In this document: positions 12,299-21,272 of the stretch, piece by piece
Numbering within the stretch: the first letter of the stretch is position 1
How the letters are laid out: each line of letters opens with the position of its first letter
Source of the DNA: Bugula neritina
Lineage: Eukaryota > Bryozoa > Gymnolaemata > Cheilostomatida > Bugulidae
Direction: 5' to 3'
NCBI GenBank assembly: GCA_964035545.1
Contig: CAXIUT010000001.1
Location: 1-21,272, forward strand
Length of the DNA stretch: 21,272 nt
Program-made: the position numbers and the translations under genes
The notes under the pieces: model-generated
The model's database searches: none
Told to the model about the DNA's origin: nothing
Seen by the model: the letters and a program-made list of their open reading frames with translations, nothing else

Positions 12299-13515
12299 AT
12301 GATTAAATTCTATCAGTCATGGACGAAAGAACCAATGGAAAAGCAACCAGAGGAGTCTGTGAATAACTCTTCAACCAAACAAAAAAATAAATAAGGAAAA
12401 ACATCCATTAGTAAAATGGCATGGGCTTACATAGAAAATATGGAAACAGCCAAATTATGTCTTTTAAGAGATTAAAGCAAAATTACAGATTTGAAAAGAG
12501 ATAGCAGCCATGGACACAGAAGCAGCACCTTTGTTCATCTAAAAATCATGCAAGTTTCAGTATATTCACGGTTCAGTAGCGATGCCACCCTCAGCTATCA
12601 GATTACTCCTTCCAACATCCCGCCTGTTATCTTACAAAATACTATCAATCCAACACTCAATCACTAATATACCTTCAAACTTGAAGAAGATCACTAATTC
12701 ACAATCAATTTCATGGATAGTGGTATCAGTATCGGACAGTGGACCTTCCCTGATGAGCCAGGACTCAAAGAAGGAGAATATCATAGATTGAATACCTCCG
12801 AAAATGTCGCTTTTTAAGTTCAAATAAAATATTTGCCCAAAAATAGCAGCAGTCTTGAGATTCAAAAGCACTCCTAACTTCAAAAAGTTGAATCCCGAAA
12901 AACCAACAGTCGTTCTGCCTTTGAAACTCTTGTTCTTTTTGAACCTTTTATGAACAAAAAGACAATGCCCAGGTCAATTCCTCGATAAGAATAACCTCGT
13001 AACGAAGTATAAGACGAATACTAAGGTTGTTTTTCATTTTTTGGTTATCATGTAAGAAACCTTTTTGTTTTGCTAGTAGCTCTCATCATATTCTAATCAA
13101 TGTTCAGCTACTATAGTGCCATATAATTCCTCGATGTACTTATCAAATAAACTAGTTAATTATCGCTTTCTATTTGATCGGACTAATCCAAGCAAGATAG
13201 ATTCAAAACTATAAATCATACACCACTATTTTCTTGGTTTTATGTGTTTTATTCGTATTATGTATTCTCAAGAGTGTATGGGGCATGGCTGAGCCTCCTT
13301 TCTATGACAACAAACCTCTAAAAACAGTAATGATGATAATCTGCATGATTCTCTAGATCTGTATAATAGTAGCTTTAACTATATGCATGAACAACACTGA
13401 AGACATGGCAAAACAAAGAGATCTATTTTTTTATGGATAAGAGCTAGAAGTCAAACAGCCAATTCCCCAAACAGAACCAGAAGAAGACACCATCTGGTAG
13501 CAGGGATATCAGTGA
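12299..13515 (+). CDS. Four-helix membrane protein with soluble N-terminal domain
   Basis: A 398-residue protein with one 20-nt intron (13136-13155, GTACTTATCAAATAAACTAG) and TGA stop at 13513-13515. Residues 1 to about 245 are soluble and beta-rich in appearance (FVHLKIMQVSVYSRF, HEFTINFMDSGISIGQWTF), then four hydrophobic helices at about 253-272, 280-292, 301-322 and 333-355. The third and fourth are clear (FLVLCVLFVLCIL; TVMMIICMILEICIIVALTI). An acidic, Pro/Gln-rich tail follows. Splicing the intron is what restores the second helix (LIIAFYLIGLIQA). No family is recognised. The upstream ATG at 12299 was chosen over 12335 and 12416 because it is the furthest one clearly in frame. It converges with the next gene, 48 bp between stops. 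Confidence 0.7.
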
Positions 13516-13563
13516 TAGTTCAAACAGGTTTATATGATGGTATTTATTAATAATTAATAAGAA

Positions 13564-14202
13564 TCAAGATTAATGTTTGGAGTATGATGAACGATACCTA
13601 TTCAAAGTTATTTTGGAGGTGCTATCTTTGAAGGAAATATTTGTTGAATAGAGTTGATTAAGTTGAGAACTAATTTGAATGAATTTTGTAGGTTTTACTT
13701 GTTTTGAACTTTTAAGAACATTTATAGATGTAACTGGTTTTAATTATTCTTCTGGTAAATACTTGAGGATGTTCAGTTCGTCTTTTTTGAAGTCTATTTT
13801 CCAATTAGGCTTATCATATTTAAAAGATTCTTTGTTTTTTACTTTATTATACTCACTAATACTTATCCTTTTTCTCACTTGATAATTTTCATTGTTTTCC
13901 TTTTTACCATATATTTGTCGATAATTCTTCTTCATGCCTTTTTGATCATTTTATGTATTTAGACGCAACAGTTTGCCTGAACTCTTAAAAAATTCAGATT
14001 TATTTGAATATCCCTTTAAAGAACTACATCTTGTAAGTTTATTTGGGTTCAAAGTTTTTTTTTCTTCTTTTTTGGAAAATAAAACTTTATCCTGACTGTT
14101 TTGAAAAGACACAGACTTCTAGTATTTACTTGCTATGTTTTGAATGAAATCATGTAAGTTTACCAGCAATTACGGTTAGTTATTTAACCTAAATGCTTCC
14201 AT
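13564..14202 (-). CDS. Hypothetical basic protein, Lys/Ser/Asn-rich
   Basis: A 212-residue intronless ORF beginning MEAFRLNNEPELLVNLHDFI and ending at TGA 13564-13566. After a short N-terminal amphipathic region it becomes Lys, Ser and Asn-rich and probably disordered (QIYGKKENNENYQVRKRISI). Calculated by eye it is strongly basic. No known domain is found. Coding support comes from the uninterrupted ATG-to-TGA frame and its place in the minus-strand run downstream of the FKBP-like gene. Confidence 0.6.
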
Positions 14203-14350
14203 ATATATTATATAGACAGGAAATAAATAGATTAGAAAAGTTTCGAAAATATTTGTAATGAAATTATTTCTAAACCATTAAAATAAAAAACATCTACTTT
14301 TAACTGATTAAAATATGGAGAAGATAATATTTTTTTTTGAGTTTTTATAA

Positions 14351-15120
14351 TCAATTAAACATTTTGCCATAAACAGCTTTTTCCTTTATTTTTTGCTATT
14401 TCTACTCATTATCCAAAACAACTCCCAAACTTTTAAAGTTCTTTACCGTTTCTTCATCTTTACTATGTTCTATTCCAAACATTATATCGTGTCGAGCAGC
14501 CGGCCAATTTTTAAGACCTTTGTTTGCACTAGCTTTTCTATACACAGTCTTAACATTAGGCTCTAAAGTCTCCTGGAGATGCTTTTAACACCATTAAAGA
14601 GCTGACTTGAACTCGGATAAGTTCAAAGTGGCTAAAGCGAGGTTACTGATAAGAGACAATTTCAATTACTGACACTTTTAACTTGGGTCATTTACAATGA
14701 GATTATAAGCTTAACTATAAACTTTAATGGCTTTTTGGTATTATTTAGATTTAATAAAACCATTTCCTTCGACTTTTAAAGTTTAAGCCCTTTCGAATGA
14801 TGTTTTTTGTTCTTTTATTTATCCAATCTTAATTAGTTCAATGATATATCCAACTTTATTATGATCTAAATATCAGTAAAATATACCTTGAATAGTCCAC
14901 TTCTATCCTTCCTTCATCTGCAACAACACTATTTCTAATTTAGAATTGAACTAATTATTCCCTAGAACTCCGGAATGATTGATAGCAATCGAGCCCTCTT
15001 TCTGCATTCGAACTAAATCACAAACAAAATACATTGGACCTTCTGGAACTTGCTAGGAACCTTTCCATCTGCCTTCTCTACTTCTTTCTTGATGATAGCA
15101 TAACCAATATCTTCTTACAT
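14351..15120 (-). CDS. FKBP-like TPR co-chaperone
   Basis: A 242-residue protein with introns at 15013-15032 (20 nt, GTATTTTGTTTGTGATTTAG) and 14866-14886 (21 nt). Residues 1 to about 87 resemble a shortened FKBP-type domain ending in LLQMKEGEKWTIQ and VGYIIELIKIGE, but the residues of a working prolyl isomerase pocket are not evident. Residues about 96-205 form three TPR-like repeats: FERAETLKVEGNGFIKSKEY, then LKLSLISNLALATLNLSEFK, then NVKTVYRKASANKGLKNWPA. This layout matches FKBP/AIP-type TPR proteins, which bind Hsp90 or Hsp70 tails. The start ATG-TAA-GAA (Met-Glu-Glu) at 15120 lies 60 bp from the DRC4 stop. Stop TGA at 14351-14353. Confidence 0.8.
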
Positions 15121-15180
15121 GAGTTGATTCTAGTACTTAAATTAAATAATAATTTATTGATTAGAATTATAAAGGATGAA

Positions 15181-16575
15181 TCAACTAGAAACAAGTCCAG
15201 ATGGCATAGTACTTGTTATTGTCTGTAAAATCTGGAAACCTAACTCTTCAGCTGGAATACCGAATTGCACCAATTTGGCCTCATAAACTCTAATAGCATC
15301 ATTATATGCCTTAGTCGCATGATGAATACTATACTTCAAGTTCTTTATATTTTGATTCTTGCTTTCAATTGACTCCTTCACCTTATTCCTGATGTCTTAG
15401 ACTAAGTTGCCCTCAAGAGCTGAGTTCTGAATCAACTGATGTAGTTGAGCCTACTTCTGTTCTAACTGTTCGATCTCAGTCTCAAGTTTACGAGTCAAAA
15501 CAACATTATGTAGCTAAGCATGTTTCTTCACCTCACTTGTTAGCTTTTCAAATTTATTTTTCAAATCTTTCTTATCAAGAACCACCTTATCATATTTCTC
15601 ACTCAACTAGATAAATTCCTTATCCAATCTGATAACTTTATCTTTAATCGATATCAATTTGCTTTTATAATTTTCTCTACTCATTTTATGTTTTTAAAAC
15701 TGTCTCAGAAGTGATTTCAACTTATCTCTTTCAAGTCCATCTCTTTTAAGAGGCTCCTTGAGTTAGTTATTAGCATTTCTCAACTAAAATATTTTCTTCT
15801 TATTTTTCTATGACTCATCATTTATCCTTTTGATTTCTCCTCGATGTTCTTTGATCAACTTGATATTATCCCTTGTTATCTAATTATAATAATTTTTCAA
15901 TTCAGCAAAAGCCTCCTCATGATTCTTCATCAATTAGTTAATATGTAAGTTTTTTCTTTATTCCAACTCATGAATTTATACTCTCAATTTTAGCTAAAGT
16001 TCTTCTTTCATTTTCGATAACTTAGATTCATATCCTTTTTCCATTTCTCCTAATTGAGCATCATGATCAACAACCATATACTGTTCTTTTTTTTTATGAT
16101 CCTGTTCAGTGATCTCAGTCTGTTCAATATCAGTCTTTTCTTAATCAATCAATTCTTTTTTCAAAGTTTGTTTTTTCTTTTTCATATCCTTCATTCTATC
16201 TTAATAATATTTATTTTCCTTAACTTTGGCTCCATCTCCATCTCCTTCAATATTCATATTAGCCTTTTCCTGCTAATATTCCAACAACTTCAATTTTTGC
16301 AAAAAGACCTTCACCTCAGTATTATGATTCTGCTGCATATTCTACCCCTCTGTCTACTTATTAAGAATCTATGTATGCAACTCCTGGATCTCTAACTCAG
16401 TATTATGATAAAACTGTTAAACCATATCTCTATCCATTTGAATATAGTTTCTTTTTGATTTTATTTCGCTCACCTTCTACTTAAACAACTTCAAATTGCC
16501 CTCCAATTCAGGTGCTATCATCTTCATAAACTAGTCATCCGGCTACTCCTACTTCTTCACACGCTTAGGACCCAT
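15181..16575 (-). CDS. DRC4: Nexin-dynein regulatory complex subunit 4 (DRC4/GAS8)
   Basis: A 464-residue, entirely coiled-coil protein from one uninterrupted frame of 465 codons with dozens of in-frame TAA/TAG and a TGA stop at 15181-15183. DRC4 (human GAS8, Chlamydomonas PF2) is a scaffold of the nexin-dynein regulatory complex that links doublet microtubules in motile cilia. Diagnostic stretches: RNYIQMDRDM, VEIHELEERKN, NHEEAFAELKNYYN, LKEPLKRDGLERDK, ESKNQNIKNLKYS, YEAKLVQFGIPAEELGF. In VEIHELEERKN both TAA codons fall on glutamates conserved in GAS8, and a TAG falls on the Glu of the YEHQ position. The length is close to the human protein. The start MGPKRVKK at 16575 matches the basic N-terminus of GAS8. 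Confidence 0.95.
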
Positions 16576-16786
16576 CTCTTTATTAATTATGCAACTTATC
16601 AATATCAATCACTCACTACTATTATTATCCATCTTAAACCAACTTAAATACTATTATCAAATCATCCATCTCTTCTAAGATCAGATTAGTCAAGATAACA
16701 AAGAGATGATGTAAAAGATGATACAGTCAGATAGTATCAGATAGATTGAAATTGATATTGATTATGTTGTCAGATATAGTACCTTA

Positions 16787-16858
16787 TCCACGGTCGTTCA
16801 ATGGTTAGGACATCGGACTCTAAATCCGAGAACCAGGGTTCGATTCCCTGTCGAGGAG
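16787..16858 (+). tRNA. tRNA with anticodon CUA, probably tRNA-Glu decoding UAG
   Basis: A 72-nt cloverleaf without intron. Acceptor stem TCCACGG/TCGAGGA (one A-A mismatch at pair 4), D stem GTTC/GGAC, anticodon stem TCGGA/TCCGA with loop CTCTAAA (anticodon CTA), four-base variable loop, T arm CAGGG-TTCGATT-CCCTG, discriminator G. The internal B box GGTTCGATTCC (16837-16847) is perfect. The TCC...GGA acceptor ends and the GTTCAATGGTTAGGA D-arm look like eukaryotic tRNA-Glu, while a tRNA-Gln normally starts GG. With UAG standing at Glu positions in neighbouring proteins, charging with Glu is the consistent inference. Confidence 0.9.
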
Positions 16859-16865
16859 TTTTTTT
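16859..16865 (+). terminator. RNA polymerase III terminator
   Basis: A run of seven T directly after the tRNA discriminator base, as expected for Pol III termination. Confidence 0.85.
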
Positions 16866-16904
16866 ATATTATTATTATCATTTATATCATTCATTTCATA
16901 GATA

Positions 16905-19229
16905 TCATATTTATATGTCATCTTCAATCTGTCGAATAGAACTGCCATCAGTTGACAACCCATCTCCCACCTTAAACAATGGATTAATTATTCGAGGTAT
17001 CTCTCCATCTTTGCCATAAATAGGAAAGTTAATCAAAGAGTCCTAAATAACATCAATAATACCATATTTTGAGGCCAATCAACCGATAAACTATTTTTCT
17101 TAGCATCATTTTTAGGTTTAATAATATAGTCACCAACAATAGCATTAACAATTCCATGCCCACCAGAAGTACCAGGCAACCAAGCAGCAATCACAGCATT
17201 CGACAAACCCAACAACTCATCAATAAGCATAGGTCTCCCAGACAAAAGAACGCTCACTACTGATATTTTTTAATCAACTTCTCTGATAGTATTGATAACT
17301 TCTTTATCATAGGATGATATTTACACTTTAAGACTAGTCAGTTGAACAGCAGGAGCATAAGGATTGATAAAAGGGAAATACAGACATCCCTACTTACCTG
17401 CAGGATGGCATTCAGGAATATTAACATCGCCATCAGATTCAGCATAAGGAAACTATCCAAATGAGCCAATAATAATTGTATTTCTAGAATTCATATTGGC
17501 TCGTTTTGATTTAAGTTGACTTATAAATTTATTTCTCTACTGGTTTATAGCCACAGAATCGATAAAAGTTGAATAATCAGCATAGAGTAATTAAAAGTTA
17601 TTTTATTTTTGTAGATCTTTCAAAGCATCCAAAATAGAAGATGCATTTGTTTTTGTTTTAGCATCTCCTGTCCAAAATTTCATTGCCCTCAGCTCCCTGC
17701 CATCTAACTGACCATCCTCCAGCCTGCATGCCTATGTTGTCAAAACTTCTAAACAAACGAATTGTTGTCAATCTGTTGATATTTATTATCTTCTAGCCGA
17801 CTAATATTACATATTTTATTGATGATTTTAGGTTGCTTGCAGGTAAGAAGTTATTAGTATTTTTAAGCAAAACCAATGATTACTGAACTGCAGTTAGACT
17901 GTCTTGGTATTCATTGCCTGATGATGATCGAGGAAGAGATACCGATTATTCAGGACTAGCAATAGGTTAGTATTTGTTATCACTGTTTTGTTTCTAGACC
18001 AATCCCATCGCCATCTTCACAGCTAGAATTCGAGTAGTAGCTTCAACAAATCTACTTCTAGGAGCAAAACCTTTACTTTGCATCTTTTTACCATGTTCAA
18101 ATATCCTCTGAACAATCGATAAATCAGATACCATAAACATATCAACTCCACTGTTAACCATAGCAGCATAACCTTCCTCCTATTTCTCAAAATGCATAAA
18201 AGTACGAGGAATGGTCCTTGTATTCATCCTAGTCACATCATCGTAATCAGATATCACGAAACCGTTGAATTTAATGTCTTCTCGCAGTAGACCCAATAAA
18301 TACTGACTGTTTATGGCAGATGGAATCCAGTTTATACCACTATATGAGGCCATTACGGATCCAATATTCTATTTTGCACTACCAATATATCCTTGAATGT
18401 TGTGAGGCAAGTAGCTTTTAAAACTCTGAACATTAGCTGTTCCCTAGTTGGTTCCTGACTGAGTAGATCCATCACCGAAAAAGTGTTTTACACTTCCTAA
18501 AATTCCATTGATCTTGTTATTTTTAACATCCTGCAGTCCTCTTGTATAAGCTGCAGCATATTTTTAGATATTTCCATCTTGTCCCATAGTTTCATAGTAT
18601 CTGCCCCACTGAGGATTATGACTCACAGCCACAGTAGGAGCAAAAGCATAATTAAAACCAACTTTCTTCACTCCTTCTTTAGTCCAATATCCCACATTCT
18701 AAAAGTTATCTTCGTTATGAGAACAAGATAACCCAATATTATGAGGAAATAAAATAGTTCCAATCGTATGCTGATCTCCATGAACAGCATCTGTCCCCAA
18801 TAAAAATTTTAACTTGTATTTCGTATTGTCTTTAGTGGTCACTGGGATTCCTTCTTGCACAAATCTGTCAGTAAACTTCTTCCAATTAGTCACGTTGCCC
18901 TTTCTAAAAACATCCATATGTTGCGAATAATCAGCAGTCGATGGTATTCTTGCAAGATTGCCATCTTCTGTAGGAGCAGCATTTCCATTAATAAGAAGAG
19001 AACCTAATTACATTTTGACTGCATCTTCAGGACGAGTCGATTGAGTGTCTTCGTTGGATATAACTTTGAAATCAGCTTGAATCATCTGTCCGATCAGTTG
19101 AGTATCAGTCATAGATTAGGCTATCTTTCTTGATTACTAATAGTACTGACTAAAGATATCAGTTTGAGCATGAACAAGAGTCAGCAGCAGACACAAAATC
19201 ATACAGTTGAGGATGTCAGATATTTTCAT
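16905..19229 (-). CDS. Secreted glycoside hydrolase family 3 beta-glucosidase
   Basis: About 767 residues. A signal peptide is visible (MKISDILNCMILCLLLTLVHAQ). GH3 enzymes remove glucose from the non-reducing end of beta-glucans; here a phagosomal or secreted digestive role is likely. Motifs: MELGSLLINGNAAP, LLGTDAVHGDQH, TIGTILFPHNIGLSC, FAPTVAVSHNPQWGRYYE, KHFFGDG, GFVISDYDDVTRM (nucleophile Asp, about residue 326), ESLVLLKN, DNIGMQAGGWSVRWQG, GEFPYAESDG, VLLSGRPMLIDELL, AAWLPGTSGGHGI, and FKVGDGLST near the end. A 20-nt intron lies at 17043-17062 (GTATTATTGATGTTATTTAG). One extra base near 17686-17688 breaks the frame after WQGAE. About 15 unusual residues are inserted between VILVG and FDNIG. 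TAG stands at the conserved Glu of GExPYAE. Stop TGA at 16905-16907. Confidence 0.9.
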
Positions 19230-19622
19230 TAAAAATAATAATATGTCATTAAAAATCCTATTTGTTCCTAACATTACCTAATATATTTAAAATAATATTA
19301 GAAAGCTAAAAGAATGAAAGCATATTTCTCACTATAGGCTTATTCTTAATTAGCCATCATTTTAATCCTTTAATAGATTCCATTAAAATAAGTTTATCAA
19401 ATTTTATATTTCAAGTTCTTATCTCTCGACTAATTCATAATTTACTATCTAAAAAAGAGTAAATTCATAAAATAGACAACCAAATAATTATTTATATAAA
19501 CCAAGCAAATGAACAGTTTACTTGTAAAATCTCAAAAAAATCATGCAATGATGTTAAAAAATATGATAATTAATGAGTTAAATCATAAACTATAGTATAA
19601 AAAATGATTAATAATGATTCAA
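19230..19622. other. Intergenic, GH3 5' flank
   Basis: A stretch of 393 bp, very AT-rich, between the GH3 start and telomeric tract 3. No ORF, tRNA or structured element is recognised. Under the chromosome-end interpretation this is subtelomeric spacer. Confidence 0.6.
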
Positions 19623-19685
19623 GGGGTTGGGGTTGGGGTTGGGGTTGGGGTTGGGGTTGGGGTTGGGGTTGGGGTTGGGGTTGGG
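19623..19685 (+). repeat. Interior telomeric tract 3, (GGGGTT)n
   Basis: A perfect GGGGTT run of 63 nt ending GGG, again oriented as a right-hand chromosome end. The left flank is ATTCAAGGGG, identical to tract 1. It lies between two divergent genes: GH3 (minus, start 19229) and the B-box gene (plus, start 19741), 55 bp from the latter's ATG. Confidence 0.97.
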
Positions 19686-19740
19686 ATATGAATAATACAG
19701 TTAATTGAAAGTGTTATGTTTTATTTTATTAATCCCCTAA

Positions 19741-21272
19741 ATGTTAGCAAACAAAAATTATTTCCTCTGCCGCGACAAATAAACAAACCAAATAAACTGC
19801 TCCAACTGCCTTCTCTCAATCCAAAAATAAATGTACATATGCAGTCAATGCATAACAATCGTATGCTGGACCTGCATCCAAAAACATCAATGTCCAGCAC
19901 CCCAAAACAACAACTAACCTCCAAACAACACAGACAGTAAAGACATAAATGGATTTTAGTAGACAGCTCAAATAACAAGAGTCGACATGATAACACCAAA
20001 AACAATGAAAATGCACTGCTAGAGATGTAACTATAAACTAGCTGATAAGAAATGTCTCAAATGCAAGATAAGTTGCTACTGCTTATCTTGTTTCAAACAA
20101 ATACATTCATCAAGTAAAACTAGCAATCACTAATCAATCGATATCGGGAATAAAGTATAAAATTATGAGAAAAGAAATAAAGTCAATGGATTTTTAAATA
20201 CCTATCATGCAAAAAAATGGGATAGTAATAAATTGTCATAAGCAAGCTACTTTAATCAAAATAATATCGTAATTAAAAATTAGAATAATAATCAAAATAA
20301 AAATATAAATAAAAATACCAAAAAACAAACATAAGAAATAAAAACTAATATTGTATTACTATAATCATATAAAAAGTAAATATAAGAATAAAAAATAATA
20401 ATTAGAAATAATTCATAAGAATCTTTATCAAAAATATAACAATAGTTAGAAGGGCTTATTTAGACGATCAAATTAAAATTAATAGAAATTAATACTAATA
20501 TTAAATAGAGGCAATAAAATGATATTAAGTAGTGCTAAAATATTATCAAAAATATCAATCAAAGTTCTGTTATTTATCAACAAATTAATCTCATTATTTA
20601 GAATTAGTTTTATAATTAAAATTGGGAAAATAAAGTTATATAGAAATTAGAGGAATAAAATTAAAAAGTTTTTAATATCAAAAAAAATAAAGATTATCTT
20701 AATAAAAAATCATCACAAAAAATAACAGATATCTTCTATTAAAATAATGATAAAATCAATTAGATGATCAAAAAAATCGATATCAAAACCATACAACCAC
20801 CACCTTAGTTAGATAAAAGTATATCTATTGTTCTAAGTACACCCAAAAAACTCAATAAAAGTCATATTTAGATCAATAAAAGTCACATAGAAATCAATAA
20901 AAAAAAATCATAAATGAAAAGTTCAAAAGCTTCAAGCAATCTCAGTAACTACAGATCAATGGATAGACTCCCACCTATGTCCATGTTCTAACTACCCTCC
21001 ACAGGAAAAGCAGCCATGAAAAAGTCAATAGTTTTATCAAAAAATGGAGATAAATAGTCTCTCAACCAAACTGTTCACTGCGGCCATATTGCTACTCAAG
21101 CAGATGAGCCAAATTTAAAATAAAGCCATGATGTATAACTAGGCTACACAACGAAGCGAAGATACAACCCTTAGTTCAAAAAATAATAAATAAACGTGAA
21201 AGAACTTCTCTCTAAGACAACACTTCAAAAATCAGCCATCCAACCACGCAGAGCAGGAACAACCAAAAACAG
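19741..21272 (+). CDS. Tandem B-box zinc-finger and coiled-coil protein (partial)
   Basis: An open frame of 510 codons from ATG 19741 to the window end, no TGA, with many TAA/TAG read as Glu; the C-terminus is outside the window. B-box 1: C20-x2-C23-x10-C34-x2-C37-x4-C42-x2-C45-x3-H49 (CSNCLLSIQKEM..CSQC..CWTC..KH). After a linker (APQNNEPPNNTDSKDING) a second finger starts at HCERC, with CLKC, CYCLSC and a following H. B-boxes bind zinc and mediate protein interaction in TRIM-like and related proteins. No RING is seen before it. Beyond the fingers comes a long Asn/Lys/Glu-rich region, probably coiled coil (KLEEENEKVFNIKKNKDYL), then Ser/Pro-rich sequence with an internal NKSHIEI repeat. Role unknown; ciliates have many such proteins. 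Confidence 0.75.

Noticed and set aside
16801-17019. Plus ORF MVRTSDSKSENQG...
   Set aside because: It begins inside the tRNA and is antisense to the GH3 3' end.
17794-17845. Unexcised germline element (IES) bounded by TAGAAG repeats in GH3
   Set aside because: Removing one copy deletes 44 bp and puts TGA in frame, so precise excision would not restore the protein; kept only as an oddity.
19716-20040. Plus ORF MFYFINPLNVSKQ... and minus Cys-rich ORFs at 19721-20016
   Set aside because: The +1-related frame from ATG 19741 contains B-box cysteines and stays open for 1.5 kb; the others are shadows of it.

Overview
The window looks like macronuclear DNA of a ciliate. It opens with a C4A2/G4T2 telomere (1-81), is AT-rich and gene-dense, and its only stop codon is TGA; TAA and TAG are sense codons throughout. 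Conserved positions in five recognisable proteins (tyrosine phosphatase, Rrp4, TTLL9, DRC4/GAS8, GH3) place in-frame TAA/TAG where the family has glutamate, not glutamine. That is the peritrich nuclear code (UAA/UAG = Glu), so I infer a peritrich-like oligohymenophorean. A tRNA with anticodon CUA and a Glu-type overall sequence lies at 16787-16858. I resolve 19 introns, 17 of exactly 20 nt, one of 19 and one of 21, all GTA...AG; most genes only become readable once these are removed.

Region 1 (1-9763): left telomere, then, all on the minus strand except Rrp4: protein tyrosine phosphatase, beta-tubulin, two unrecognised basic proteins, a Dbf4-type zinc-finger protein, a coiled-coil protein, exosome subunit Rrp4 (plus strand), a COPI-associated/Tvp18-like membrane protein and TTLL9. 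It ends in a 74-nt G4T2 tract 78 bp upstream of the TTLL9 start. Taken alone it has the form of a roughly 9.8-kb chromosome with a telomere at each end.

Region 2 (9764-11011): a senescence/spartin-domain gene (minus), whose 3' end runs without a stop into tract 1 and whose 5' flank ends in an 82-nt G4T2 tract.

Region 3 (11012-19685): a poorly resolved minus-strand gene, a small plus ORF, a four-helix membrane protein (plus), a basic protein, an FKBP-like TPR protein, DRC4/GAS8 (minus), the tRNA, a secreted GH3 beta-glucosidase (minus), then a third 63-nt G4T2 tract.

Region 4 (19686-21272): a plus-strand tandem B-box zinc-finger/coiled-coil protein that runs off the window.

Beta-tubulin, TTLL9 and DRC4 are all parts of the motile-cilium machinery. 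The remaining genes are mixed housekeeping (RNA exosome, cell cycle, secretory pathway) plus a digestive hydrolase. Several genes carry single-base frameshifts, mostly in homopolymers; these look like long-read errors rather than biology. The three interior telomere tracts all point the same way and are either real interstitial telomeres or marks of joined chromosome ends.
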